From positions 23,877,227 through 23,941,226 of the forward strand of contig OW028576.1 in the NCBI GenBank assembly GCA_932294295.1: 64,000 bases of DNA. Direction: 5' to 3'. Positions 48,870-60,914 of the stretch are shown here, piece after piece. How positions within the stretch are numbered: position 1 is the first letter of the stretch; each line of letters opens with the position of its first letter. Under the pieces are notes generated by a model. It worked only from the letters and a program-made list of their open reading frames with translations. It did not search any database and was not told the DNA's origin. The translations under genes and the position numbers were made by a program. The DNA comes from Alitta virens (lineage: Eukaryota; Annelida; Polychaeta; Phyllodocida; Nereididae).

Positions 48870-50133
48870 ACTCCTTAATTAAATGGCATTATCAACTCTT
48901 ACGTTGTCTGCATTGGGTTCCAGATTATGTTGAAAGAAAACGGAAAGCAGGCGATAAATGGGCCAGTCTTAAAGACGAAGTAATGAGAACCTTCATTGAA
49001 TATGAGTGCCCTGCAACTTCCTCCTGTGTGGTATGCAAGGCTGAGGAACGGGACATATGGCGGTGTAAGGACTGTGGCCCTACAGCCTACTTTTGTACAG
49101 ACTGCTGCAAAGCACATCACTTGATAACATTGTTTCATAAACCTCAACAGTGGAGAACAGATGTATGTATTCTAACTTAGATAATCTTTGCTTGATATAA
49201 TTTTAGATATGACCTCCTATCAGATCCATGGCAAATTGGCAATAGTTAAATAGACTTTGATTTACTTTCAGATGAACTGTTTTGTGAGTGCACATTACCG
49301 TGGCACATTGATAAGGCCAAGGCATCACAATTGTCATTCAGCTAAATTTACAGACATTGTCGTCATGGATAGTAAAGGTATTTTCCATTCTTGACAGAGA
49401 TACCCACAGGTTTTCCTGTCTATATAGGCCACTAAGAAAACTTGCGGTCTCAATAGATTTGTTGCAGCGCCTTCACAATTACAGGGCGTGTCTTTTGATG
49501 ATCACCATTGTTGCGATGCTTTAGATTAAATATTGATTCCTAGCATGGCCTATGATTTTGGTGTACATGTCATTTTACAAAAAAAGAAAACTTTCAAACA
49601 TGCTGTGGAAGTGGTCTCATTATCAAATAGATTTTGTAACCTTTCTTTGTGTAAGCACTTGCATACTGAACCGGTTTTGACGGTTTTGATTGTTCTTTAC
49701 CCTGAATTCAGCAAATTTCAGTTCAATAAGTACTTTGTGAAACAGTTTCTCTGTCATGGAGCCTTCACGTCTAGTATAACATGTATTGTTTTTTTTAAAT
49801 CAAATATACCTTTGGAATGTCATACTCATGAATTAACTATACTGATTTTTCTCAATATTTTCTTTTACAGGTCAACAACAGGTTCAAAAGGTTGAAATGT
49901 GCCAGTGTGAGGATTTGGTGGTTACCTTAGTCCGACTTGGCCTTTGGCCAGCAACACCAATTCATCCAAAAGTTGCCTTTACATTTGACTTCATGCTCAA
50001 CCTCAGGGCTCTGATTTATGAAGGTCAGATAAGCCTCCAGTCGTTCTGCACTGCCATGCAACATACAAGACTAGCACCATTTGAAGCATCAAGGGGGTTT
50101 TTGGGCCATTATCCTCAAGTTGATGCCTTTTAA
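48870..50133 (+). CDS. CxC cysteine-cluster protein of KDZ transposase type
   Basis: Three exons join in phase: 48870-49162, 49272-49377 and 49871-50133, with splice sites GTATGT/TTACTTTCAG and GTATTTT/TCTTTTACAG. The first is read from its acceptor; the first ATG in it is at 48983. The protein has WVPDYVERKRKAGDKW, then a Cys-rich module CVVCKAEERDIWRCKDC...CTDCCKAHH ending FHKPQQW, then HYRGTL...MCQCEDLVVTLVRLGLWPAT and FTFDFMLNLRALIYEGQISL. This order (W-C-x2-C, F-H-x-W, then C-x-C and LGLWPA) matches the CxC domain that precedes KDZ (Kyakuja-Dileera-Zisupton) transposases. The long catalytic domain does not follow: the frame ends after FLGHYPQVDAF. It could be a truncated transposon or a host gene derived from one. 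The real start may lie further 5'. Confidence 0.7.
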
Positions 50134-50457
50134 AGTACATGGGAACTATCAATATTATTTTGTGCAGATACCTAAAAAAAAATCTATATATGTAAACATA
50201 TTATACCACATGAGAAAATTCAGTTTGCTAATTTTTATCAAATGTCTTTGCCCTGTTTTAGAGAAAAATTGCAATTAATTCCTACTTTTTATCATCATAG
50301 ACGTAAAATCACGAACATATTTTCAATTAAACCTTTATGATATAAAATCTTTTAAAGCATAAAGTTATACATTGGCATGCCATTAATTGACGTGTCAGAA
50401 CTACCACAAAATTGGTACCATGATCATATATAAACAGAGACATTTTTACGGGTCCTA

Positions 50458-50890
50458 CTGACACTGCTGATGTCAGAGGCTTTTAAATTTTCCCTTCTTC
50501 CTGACGTCAGGATGCCTACAACTTGGCATCCTTAATGACCGTCAGGGAAAACCCAGAACTGAAGACTTACTGACAATGTATAACAGTAGATGCACGTCAG
50601 TAATGCAGTTTTTGCTTGGTTCCTGACATCAAGATGCTTACAATATGTCATCTTTACTGACGGTCAAGAAAAACCTAATATTCATGACTTACTGACAATC
50701 ATAGGTATCTCATTGATGTTAGCAATATACAACTTTTATTTTGTGCCTGACATCGGGATGCATAAGTATTGTCATCCATACTGACTGTCAGAGGAGTCAA
50801 AATTCTTGGGCCTTACTGACATATCACAGGTTTTGAATGTTTGGATGGGAGCAAAATTGCATCCATACTGACATTGAAGATGAGGTCATT
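50458..50890. repeat. 112-124 base tandem repeats, each with a hairpin
   Basis: Units begin CTGAC at 50458, 50570, 50692 and 50816 (the last partial). Each contains an inverted repeat: in unit 1 CCTGACG and GGATGC pair with GCATCC and CGTCAGG; in unit 2 AAGATG pairs with CATCTT; in units 3 and 4 GGATG pairs with CATCC. The overall identity of the units is modest, but the pairing is kept. Confidence 0.7.
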
Positions 50891-51468
50891 ATCAAAGATT
50901 CATGGTCACATAAACCATATACCCTTACATTTGTATGGCACTTCAAGGCCAACAGCAAAGCACAGTTTGTTTTGGTATGTGCCTGAATGATGCAAGGTAT
51001 CATAAAAAACCAAAACAATAGCTACACAGAAAAGTTGAAAATATATTTAATGACCATGGCTTCCTTTTTTCCAATATATTGAACAAATATGTTTTTTAAA
51101 ACAGCCATGGTGTCATAGCCAACCAATATATATACATTTCAATTCCATGATAAAATGACCAGAAATCATTTTAAAGGATCTTAGTATCATGTGCACCTAT
51201 TTCAAATGATCGAAAAAAATTCACATTAAACATCACCAGTAATTTATCAATTTTGAAATTTGAAAATGCCCATCTTCTCTTCCTTCTCCCAGATTCTTCT
51301 TTTTATTCTGATGATGACGTTGTCCTCCCATGTTATGTTTAGGATTCTTCCTTTTATATGGACTGCTTTACCTGCAAAGATTGTGCATTATATGAGATTT
51401 ACGTACCATGTAAATTTGGTTAAAGTCACTGGGCAGCCATATTGGTTTCTTCTTGCTAGCCACTTCCT

Positions 51469-51556
51469 GTATGGCCAGGAAGCGTTCTGGTCTCTTGACC
51501 AGCAGCTAGCCAATCAGGGGGCACTTCCTTGCCCCTAATCCTGGGAGCTTATATAA
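51469..51556 (+). promoter_or_regulatory. CCAAT and TATA promoter-like block
   Basis: AGCCAATCAGGGGGCACTT is followed by CTTATATAAGCGG (TATA box near 51549-51557). No gene was recognised downstream. The block may belong to a solo LTR or an unrecognised non-coding transcript. Confidence 0.45.
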
Positions 51557-51912
51557 GCGGACTCTCCCGCTCAAATTCAATCGTCTCATCAGATTCAGTT
51601 CTCCCACCCACCCATCCCTATTTTTATAGGATTATCTTCACTAATTCTTATATAGTGTTTTCATTCATTGTGACTGTACAAATTCCTAGATTTATACTGT
51701 GTTGCATCATTACCCTTGCTTTATTGCACATTCAATATTATGTGCTTGTTCAATTGGTACTTAAAAAATGTATAAACTTAAGTTCCAATCAATGTCAAAA
51801 CATTTAAAAAACATACCATTATGTATGAATTCAAAAAAAGTTAATAATTGCCACCCATTGTTGGGAAGCCAGATATGTCTATTATAATTTTAGAAACATG
51901 CATTTATGGTAT

Positions 51913-52080
51913 GTCATAACACCCATTGCTTTGGGCTGTCTACAAAAGCAAGCTGTATATATATGTTTTGTGTTTCATCTGTCTCTGTGTTGTCTGTCGT
52001 CTATCTGTGTCCATCCATTTCTTGTTTAGCCAATAAACGGCAATGTGTCCAAACGTAATCAAGCTGACTTGTGTTTGTTA
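51913..52080 (+). mobile_element. possible solo LTR fragment
   Basis: TGTCATAACACCC begins a stretch with TATATATAT, a CTGTCTC-rich part and CCAATAAACGG (polyadenylation signal, 52029-52036). TGTCATAAC is a common LTR start, but no matching end or target duplication is clear. Confidence 0.3.
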
Positions 52081-52640
52081 AAGGCTTATGATATTGCACA
52101 TTTCTGAAAGACATTTGTGGCAATTTGCTCATTCATGCATTACATAAGATAATACCACGTGTAAAATAAGGACCTGCACACCATGCAAGCCTGTAGGATT
52201 TAGAATAACTCATATATATGACTGTCTAGCCTAAAGTATATTTCTCAAGGTTTTTTTTTAATATATAGGAAAGCTTCAGAATGAGGTTCCAAGCCATGGC
52301 GCCGATTAGGCATGTGCATGGCTGTGTACTCCCAAGGGAGCAGAGTTTCAGGCCTGGGGAGCTGTTGTATACCAAGTAATGGGTATACTGGGTATAATTG
52401 CTATTGAATATAGTAAACTATACATTGTTAAAATCCAACCTTTGGGTTGCAATTAAGACCATGATGCCCTATATACATTATATATTTGTAAAATATGAAT
52501 ATATCTGTGTCAGTCAGATATGACAGGACTAAACGCAATAGTTTGAAAAATGCATTGCAATAATTAACAGAACGAGGCAGAGTCCTAAAACGAAAAATTA
52601 CATCTTAACATGTACATTTCATAAATTGTTAACAAATTAC

Positions 52641-55600
52641 CTTTGAACCATTTCTTACTCCCATCATCCATGGAATATAGTCGCTTCACCTTTTGTGTCT
52701 TTGCTTTTCCTGAAACAAAATTAGGATCTTCTATAACTCTTTAATTTATCTTGCATGATAATAGACAAGCTTCCTAGTCACAACTTTCACCCATTCATAC
52801 ATTGCGTACGTTGACATGGTAAAATAATTCTGGGAAGTCGACTGTCCCTAGACCAAAACTAGGCATAACCAGTCTTTGGAGGGGAGGAGTGTATATTTAC
52901 GGTGAGATCAAGTGGACCAGTCAATTGTGGTGATTGTATTTGCATAGACAAGTGGAATGTAAAACATTCAGCATAGTATTGGAAATATTAGAAATATGTT
53001 ATACATCACTACCACTCATTAATTAAAATGTAGAACGTTCTTGTTGTACATTGAAATACGGATTACCTTTGCTGATGCCCTTTCTCTTCCTATCCACTTC
53101 TTCCTGAAGTAACTGAAAGGGGAAATACAACATAATTTAGAATTTGATCAACCAATTTGGACAAAACTTTACATGTTTGACAAAAAATTCATTCAGATTT
53201 TACCTTTAAAGTGTCTTCTGCACTACACACCCTGATGAAACAAAAAAGTGATATTAGACCTTTATACAAAATTCCCCAATGAATAACTATAATCTCTATT
53301 GATGTATTGATAAGAAAACAAAACAAAATAAAGAGTAATGTCCAGCATGGAAAAACAGTTTAAACTAAAGGGCACTCAGAGAACGTAAACCTCCGCCAAG
53401 GTTCACTAAAACCACTGCTGACCCAAGTTAACCACTGTTCGCTCTATGTTGGCCCACAGCTTGTCAGTACCGCCAACTTAGGGCCAATGACAAGTCAACC
53501 CACTGTTAGATATGCCCACCATTGGCCAAATAACATGTCAGCACTAAGTTCGCTTTACCAAAGGCAGGTTGGCCCACTGTCAGATAGACCCACTGCTGGC
53601 CAAATGTCAGTGTAAGTCTTGCCTACTTGTAGGTTGGTCTAATGTATGACAAGCCCACCCTTGGCCAAATAATATGTCAACCGAAAGTCGGCCCAATTTT
53701 GAGTCACTGTCAGATACACCCACTGTTAATATTTCAGCTTAAATTCAAGTCAGACAACTTTCTGGTTGGCTTAATGCTGCTCTGAGATGATGGATAATGC
53801 CTAACCATAGAGCTGATTAACATTTGGAGGTGATCCGGATCATATTCTGGATCCGGATTACTGTTCTAGAATATACAATCAATGAATGCTACAAGACTAG
53901 TCACTTTTGTTGGTCTCATTTCCATTTTTAAGTTACCCGTATAGTTAATGGATGGTATGATCACACTATGGATCTTGAGCCATGACCAAATATTTGACCA
54001 AATATTCAATTAAGACTTTAAGCTCATCTAGGGCACCATATTTCATCTAAATCTATTCATAATTTTTGAGATATCCTGCTAAAAACACAAATAAATAAAC
54101 AAAACTGACAACATAACCTTTTTGGAGGAGCAAACTAAAATGTGTGCACAAAAAATCATGAGATGGAATTAGACTGTAATTGCAAATAAGCTGAATGGTG
54201 ATTTCTCAACAAAAGTCTCAAGGCTGTGTAAACAGGACAGTTCTGACGGTGATATCGCCTTTGTGATAAAAGATATTTGAGATTCCACAAATGGTGGTTA
54301 GCTGTAAAATACATGTTAAAATCATACGTTCAGCTCCATAAGGTTATCAGTCATTTTCTCGTCACAACGATGACTGGTCTTAAAATAGATGAAAAAAAAA
54401 TATAAGTTATATAGTTTCTGCAAAAATTACATTTTTATCAGTTTGTTTGTCAGTTCAAGCAAAAATAAATAAATGATGTGGGTGTATTTTTTACCATTAT
54501 AGATGCAGTGGAGACATATGTGTTTTATTTTTATTTTTGTGTGCAAATTTTTAACTGATGAAATTTTATGGATAACAATTTTACCCATAATAAAGTAATG
54601 AGAGTTCAAACAAAGTGATACTTACCTGTAGTTCGATGGAACTGCCATTCTCAATCAGCCCATGGTCTTCTGATAGCATATCCTGGAAATAGCAGATTAG
54701 TTTTGCACATACTGAACAATTTATTGGCAAATGCTGTAACAACAGACTACATACTTTACAGTTATATATAGATATATATATATATATACATGTATCAAAT
54801 TGGTGTTTTACCTGTGGTTCAGACGTCGATTGAGCAGACTCCATTACAGCTTGGCTAGTCTACAATAACATAATCATCACAAATGAGCTGTTTCCATAAA
54901 TGACAATTGTTTTCACTATTTTTCTCAAAATTACCAGAGCGAAGGCTAGAGGGAGGTAAAAAATGCCATACATAAAAACAGGTACAATACCTTGTCATTT
55001 TGAGGTGTATGCTCTTCGCTCTCCTATACAAAAAGGCAATGTGACATAATGACCATTATAAAATACAAAATAACACGGTCAATATGTATATGTCAAAGAT
55101 ATCTATAATTGACTAATTGTTTTTACCTTGTCAATTAAAAATATCTATCTCTATTTATCTATTAGCACTTTTCAGTTAGGTGAAACTATTTCTACCATGG
55201 GGTTGCCTGACAAATGTGTTGTGTTTAGTGTGCCTCTGTATCTATGATGTTACACCAACAAGCCCTGGCTTCTGTGGGTCTCCTGGCCGTTACATTTATC
55301 TATATTTCATTTGTTAATGACGATGTGTGCTTGTGTAATTGTTACTGACTGTACTATTTGTTTCATGTTAAAAATTAGATGGTCGAATAAAGTCTCTCTG
55401 TCTCTCTATCTGTCTTTCTCTCTCTGTCTCTCTCTCTCTATGACATCACAGAACCAAACATGGTTTTTAGTTTAAAGAAAGAAACAATATAAATATAGCA
55501 CACCTAAATTTATGACCATATTTGCCTCCATGGAATATAAAATGTATCACTATTTTGACCAAGATCTTGAATCACAATAACATTTGTGAAAGGAAGCAGG

Positions 55601-57067
55601 GTTTTTGGGGAGGCAGCTGCTAAAAATAAAATAATGAACTGTGTTCTCGCCTTGAAAAATAAGGCTGCCGTCATTTGTTTGTGACTTCATCCATTGAATT
55701 CAAGCATATGATGTCATAAGCATAGCAACGAGGTTCACTAAATAAGGTACTGGACGTTATCACAGAAATTTCCCCTGCAAAAACGATAGGTGACACAATA
55801 CTGCTTCTATCTAAGAGTTATGCCATTGGAAAGTAATATGAAATTTATAAGCCAATGTATATACACACCATGTCTGTTGAAGTTGAAGTCTGTTCAAAAA
55901 CTTGTTCTTGAGCCTGAAAAGGTAAAGTAGCATTTGTTTAGGTCATGTGAAGGCAAAATTTATTTATAGCCAATAGTTCTAAATAGCCTGCAAGAAGTAG
56001 GCCCACAACATACACATGCAATGACGTTTAATTATGAAAAACATTATGAGGAAACTTACATTGGAGCTTGTCACTTCTTCCCTGAAATTTAAATTTAAAG
56101 CCATGTTAAATTCAATTTAAAGATTAAACCATAGCGGACACTAACCAAACCGACACTAATACAGTATTGATTTGTACATTTATGTCAGCACCCTGCTTAA
56201 TTTTGTTGAGGCAGCAGCAAACAGCAGGCAGCAACAAACATCAGGCAGCAAAAAACAGCAGGCAGGCTGCAAGCAGGCTGCAAGCAGGCTGATAGCTGAG
56301 AGCTGTAGGCAAGCAGCATACAGCTGCAGGCAGGCAGGCAACTGGTTTATTTCCAGGCCTGGGCACTTTTCATAAGCCCTATCCAAGCTGGATGTCCGAC
56401 CCCATCCCTGGGGTAAATGTGTAACATGGTGTGGACTCCTAGCCTTATCTCATCGTTATGTCTGCCTCTGGCTGCAGCTCGTCTACTAAGCTGTGGCTAA
56501 GCTTCTTACCAGTAGCATTGATACACTGAATATTGTAAACTAATTTCAAAATGTTGTATCCGACAAATAGTGTGGATCTAGAATACAATAATAGTTCATT
56601 TTTTTAACATGCATTCATGTACACCCAGAATCAGCGAAATTGCCACAATCAGCAAAATTTGCCTCCCTTGATACTCTAGCGAAACTTCAATTACAGTTTG
56701 TAATATGAATGACAAATGTGTAACTAAGTGTATGCATTATGCGCAATGTTTTAATACCACGCCAGTCCACAATCATTGAATTAGCCAATTGCATTTCATT
56801 GAAAGTGGTGAATTTTGCTGATTCTGAGTGTATGCAATGAAACATAGCATACCTTTGGCATTTCACTGAACTTGCCAGAATAGCCCTCAGATCCTTCATG
56901 CTGTAATCTGAGGGCTTCTTCATAGGGACAGGCAGGTCCACCATTTGGTACTCGCATGTCCCTGCCGCCATCCTTCTGTACGGGCAAGCCTGAGTGAATC
57001 CAGATGATTCCTCTAAAAATAAACAAAAAACTTCACCAATGAAAAGTAACTCAATGACTTTCGTCAT
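52641..57067 (-). CDS. unrecognised multi-exon gene, at least nine exons
   Basis: Minus-strand exons with GT/AG borders: 57067-56853 (ATG at 57067; MTKVIELLFIGEVFCLFLEE, then PYRRMAAGTCEYQMVDLPV, ILASSVKCQR); 56081-56060; 55913-55869 (AQEQVFEQTSTSTDM); 55023-54991 (ESEEHTPQNDK); 54859-54812 (TSQAVMESAQSTSEPQ); 54682-54626 (DMLSEDHGLIENGSSIELQ); 53231-53204; 53112-53067 (LLQEEVDRKRKGISK); and 52709-52641 (KAKTQKVKRLYSMDDGSKKW). Phases agree across the first six and across the last three. Between 54626 and 53231 they do not, so an exon is missing there. The last exon ends at a donor, so the gene continues. The middle is acidic, Ser/Thr/Gln-rich and probably disordered; the end is basic. The hydrophobic N-terminus could be a signal peptide, or the exon may start at an internal acceptor (TTTTTAG near 57019). 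I recognise no family. Confidence 0.65.
53430..53760. repeat. degenerate repeat of about 100 bases
   Basis: Three to four diverged units share GTTGGCCCACTGTCAGATA, CCCACTGTTGGCCAAAT-like and ATGTCAGCACTAAGT-like words. The array sits in an intron of the unknown minus-strand gene, where an exon is missing. Confidence 0.6.
55385..55442. repeat. TCTC/TCTG microsatellite
   Basis: Impure TCTCTGTCTCTC run. Confidence 0.9.
56205..56343. repeat. CAGCAGGCAG-type short array
   Basis: Repeated AGCAGCAAACAGCAGGCAG words grade into CAGGCTGCAAG units. It lies directly before a SINE fragment. Confidence 0.8.
56352..56535 (+). mobile_element. SINE, head truncated
   Basis: It starts inside the head (CCAGGCCTGGGCACTTTTCA) and contains GGGGTAAATGTGTAACATGG, TGTGGACTCC and GTCTGCCTCTGGC. 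Same family as the 34.80 kb copy. Confidence 0.7.
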
Positions 57068-57119
57068 GGTAAGTGATTTCATTGATCACTTCAATTTGGA
57101 GGTGTGTCCTTGATATTGT

Positions 57120-57225
57120 TGCTGATTGGTGGAAATCAATATCATCCCTGTTTATTGGTTGCTCATTGGTTAAAAATTTAAAAAGCTGTATCCTCCCTGC
57201 AGTTCTTGTCTATGATTGGCTGAAT
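57120..57225 (-). promoter_or_regulatory. cluster of CCAAT boxes
   Basis: Four ATTGG words on the plus strand (GATTGGTGG, TATTGGTTG, CATTGGTTA, GATTGGCTG) are CCAAT boxes for minus-strand transcription. They begin about 55 bases upstream of the ATG at 57067. This supports that exon as the first exon of the unknown gene. Confidence 0.5.
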
Positions 57226-57299
57226 CTCGTATGGTCCCTCGAAAAGCCATATCATCCCTCCAAGCCTTTGATATCATCCCTCTGAGATCAATATCACCC

Positions 57300-57650
57300 A
57301 CGGAAAAACATCAGTATCAGGGAAAAAACATGCTCAGTCACGGGATAAATCTAAATATTCTTTGCTGATAGTGTGGCATATTGTGTAACCAGTGTCGAGG
57401 TTTTTTGAATTTTAATGATAATATGAATTTTTTTTTTATATCATATTATTTTAAATGCCTAATATATCACGATGATATATTATTATGATTATTATTGTTG
57501 TTATCGCCCCCCCCCCCCTCCCATTTTAAGAGCCAGGCACAGGTACAGGACTGAGGTGTCAATTAACATGACGTGGCTTCCTTCACAATTTTAATACAGA
57601 TTCATTGGAGGGGGTGGGGAGTATAGTTCAGATGTTTCTAAACTTATAGC
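57300..57650. other. no gene seen
   Basis: Contains C-runs near 57507-57517. Otherwise AT-rich. Confidence 0.4.
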
Positions 57651-57654
57651 TGCT

Positions 57655-57915
57655 GGGGGGGGGGGGGGGGGGCTTAGTTAGCTAATATGGCAAGCTGCCA
57701 GAGACAGACATAATGATTAGATGAAAAGGTTTGGAGTCACACAATGTTTCATATTTATCACATGAGTGGGTCTTTTATTTGGCAGAGAAAACGAGTACAA
57801 GGCATGAACCTCCCATTGAACGATACACCTCATGAAGAGTGCCCAGGCTGAGTATCGAATCCGAACCTTCAGCTGAGGTGGCCATTATAAGTAACTGAGC
57901 TTAGATCCTAATAGC
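57655..57915 (-). mobile_element. SINE, minus strand, with a C-run tail
   Basis: On the minus strand, GGTTCGGATTCGATACTCAG (B box) leads into the body with ACCCACTCATGTGATAAATA and GTGTGACTCCAAACC. A G-run of about 17 bases on the plus strand (57655-57672) follows at its 3' end. Confidence 0.7.
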
Positions 57916-58329
57916 CATGGTTCTGGGTAGAGAGATGTGGCCAGCCACTTTCACAATAGGTATTTTATAGGTCTGTACACCGGTTCTCGATATACCGTTT
58001 GCATCGGGTATTGATAATCGTTAATCATAATAACGATACACTAAAATGATCTGCAGATTGGTGTTTTTTGCATACAAACGCCTGCTACCCAAATGTTCGA
58101 GTGTTTTTGAAGAAAAATATCAGCCCTATTTAATTGCAATGACATTAAACAACAGACTGGAATTATTCCATAGAGATTTGTTCATGATATTTCATTGTTA
58201 ATTTTCATTTACAGTAAGCTTTCTTTAATTCTGCTATTGATGCAGCTGAGCGATATGTATCATGATACATATCGTATCGGTTTTACTGTATCATTATATG
58301 TATCGTATCATTAAAAAGATAAAGGTCTA

Positions 58330-58615
58330 CAGCCATGGGGACTAGCTTCTATCGATTGGCACTCATTCAGACTGACATGTTCTGCATTATTTATACGTTT
58401 TAATGCATTATTTGAGGTTAAGCATTTTTTTCCCTGATCTCAATCAAAAGCACACACGATGCGGAGAATAATCCAAGAGCAAGTATAATCAAAGGGCCAA
58501 TACATTAGGTGTGATTTTTGGATCCTGGGTTTGATTTTCCTCTTCTCTCTGGCAAATAGTTGTGTTGAAAAACTTCTTTTCGTAAGACAACACCCACTTG
58601 TGAAGTTTTCGAAAA
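58330..58615 (-). pseudogene. iGluR last-exon copy
   Basis: The minus strand is clearly related to 35178-35480: KWVLSYEKKFFNTTICQRE is followed by the M4 span, which is shifted out of frame after a small loss near 58505. It is diverged and cannot be translated as a whole. Confidence 0.75.
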
Positions 58616-58699
58616 TAGTAATTTTGACAGACAGTGCAGCTTTAAACAAATTGTCATGTATTTCAAGTACAGGCATCATGCAAAGGAGTACAAGCTCAA

Positions 58700-58945
58700 A
58701 TCTGGGAGAACCAATTAATCCACATCCAGATAATTTCATTGGTTTCTCTGAACCCCATGCAGCCATTCATTACCGACCGTCTGTTGGCAAATAAAGTTGC
58801 TTTCATAACCAGCAAGGAGAAGCTCAATAGCCTTGTCTCTTGACTGCCAGCTCATGTTGCCAGAGAAAGAGTGCATTCATCTAATCTAGCATTTGCAATT
58901 AGCAAGGATTTTCCACTGAAACAAAGCTTGATATCCAGTGAGTAT
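58700..58945 (+). pseudogene. iGluR S2-exon copy in opposite orientation
   Basis: The plus strand encodes HPDNFIGFSEPHAA, then in another frame VAFITSKEKLNSLVS, a stop, and SSNLAFAISKDFPL before a GTGAGTATT donor. It is related to the exon 36105-35840 (LAFAISKDSPL and GTGAGTATT). It lies head to head with the last-exon copy. Confidence 0.7.
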
Positions 58946-58959
58946 TACTGACTGTGTTT

Positions 58960-59650
58960 GGTACAGGTTTTATGTATAGTGCTCCGTTGTAATAACGTGA
59001 GATTATATAAGACATTATCAGGCTTTGTAATAACCCAAGGGAAATCTGTATTATTTCACACTTAACCGAATATAATGAACAAACAGGACATCTTGGACTC
59101 TAATTTGCATTGCGTAACAGGCTATGTAGGCCAAGTGGCAATTGTTTCAGTTCATCACACACACTATATAAACACTCTAGAAATAAAAGTTTTCCAAATG
59201 TTGTAAAACATAGCCAAGATATGTCAGTGTGGCTATCACAAGGCACAACTAGGCCAAATAGAGTGTTACTGTTTAAAATTTCCTTAGGGTAAGTGCATTA
59301 GTGTTAGAGTTCAGCTCTAGAAGTGTGTGTTAGAGTTCTACTCTGGAAATGAAAATGCAAGACCCTTGCCCTCCTGTCTGTCGGATGAAACAATTTTAAT
59401 GATGGGTTTGTGCTATGTGGGATTTACTGTGGGTTTAGCTGCAGCGCAGCCTATGTTTTATCAACCAGATAAGCATAACATGAACCTCCTTGAATAGGAT
59501 TCTAGGTCAGTTTGCTTGTTTACACATTCAAATGAGTAAGTTAAGCAGATCATGTTAACAGAGTTATTCCATGTTGTGTGAAAAGGGACCATGAGAATTA
59601 AACACTATTTAAACTCAAAGGGATAAGGTAATTAGAGGATACACTCTGCA
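58960..59650. other. no gene seen
   Basis: Holds one copy of the GATATGTCA...GGCACAA...GGGTAAGTGCATTAG repeat at 59205-59330. Confidence 0.45.
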
Positions 59651-59659
59651 TCTCAGGTT

Positions 59660-60320
59660 GGTCATTGGGCATATTGTAATCCATTTATGACTACTTATTG
59701 ACTAGCTCACTGTAACTGACTGACTGATAACTTGATCAACTGGTAGGTTATAGTAGCCAGCCACTTGACAAAGTATATTGGTGATGTCAAAATTGCTTGA
59801 GTGGTTGTTAATCAATCCCACAAATAGAAATTGACTAAATATCTTTGGTCTCAATTACAGCTTGTCAGTTGTGTTTTGATTAGTAAACATTTGGATGAGC
59901 ATGATCGCCCATTGTGCAACGTAATTCAAAATATTGCAAATAAATATAGGTCACTGTGTTTTAAATCTTATCATTCATCATGACTGATTTTAAAATTTAT
60001 ATTGCGTGACTTTGCTGTTCAATCAATGAAATGATAATTGACTAGCAATCCCCCAGCTCTTTTAAAGTAGCAGATTCAGATAGTTTAACCTAATAGGGAG
60101 ACACTTATGCAAAACTGTGACATGGCAATTCAATCAGCTGTTACAGTAATTGATAATTTAAATGAATGGCTAACCCACTGAATGGCTGACTGACTCGTCA
60201 GTCAATTGTTTGATTAATAGGCTGTTAATTGAAACATGATTGACCATCTAACTGACTGACTGACTAACTGGCCAACTGAATGGTTAGTTGATTGATCAAG
60301 TTGAACTTGATTAGTAAACA
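59660..60320. repeat. dispersed repeat, copy 2
   Basis: Counterpart of 32160-32735 in the same orientation. It is longer in the middle and lacks the DIRS-derived insertion. It includes TGAC-repeat segments near 60255 and 60365. Confidence 0.8.
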
Positions 60321-60914
60321 ACATTAATTTGCGTTGGTTAATTGAAAGGTATACAACTGACTGATTGACAGACTGACTGAGTCCAGATTCTAAACAATGA
60401 TACATACAATATCATATTCCAGCTTGTGAGATAAATATCCAGACGCCAATTCTCCAGACAATGTGCCTTGAAATTGGATTATGGGAAACCTAAACTGTAC
60501 ACGCGAAGTAAAGCATAGGTAAAGTAATGTTGTATAGAACTCTTCTATATTTCAAGCTGCTCAGGTTTGTTTTAAAGCATCAAAGCCGAGTGATATTTAT
60601 CATAATTCAAAATTACATTTAGGTCTTTGGAAGCAAAAGAACTTGAAAGAGGACCTGGGTGCACAGCAAATGAGGAGTATTTACAATTTTTCTGAAAATT
60701 GCAAGAGTTATTGTATTTATATGTCAAAACTTGTCTTATCAATTCATAGATAAAAAGCTCACTAGGCCTAGAAATAGAGATATCATGAAATCTTATATCG
60801 GACACTTTATCTTTGTAAATGTGTTGAGGACCTTTTCTTCAAAAGAAATCTGCAGTATATAATTCATTGACATTTAGTCATTTACTTCATTAAGTTTCTA
60901 TAGAATATCCACAG

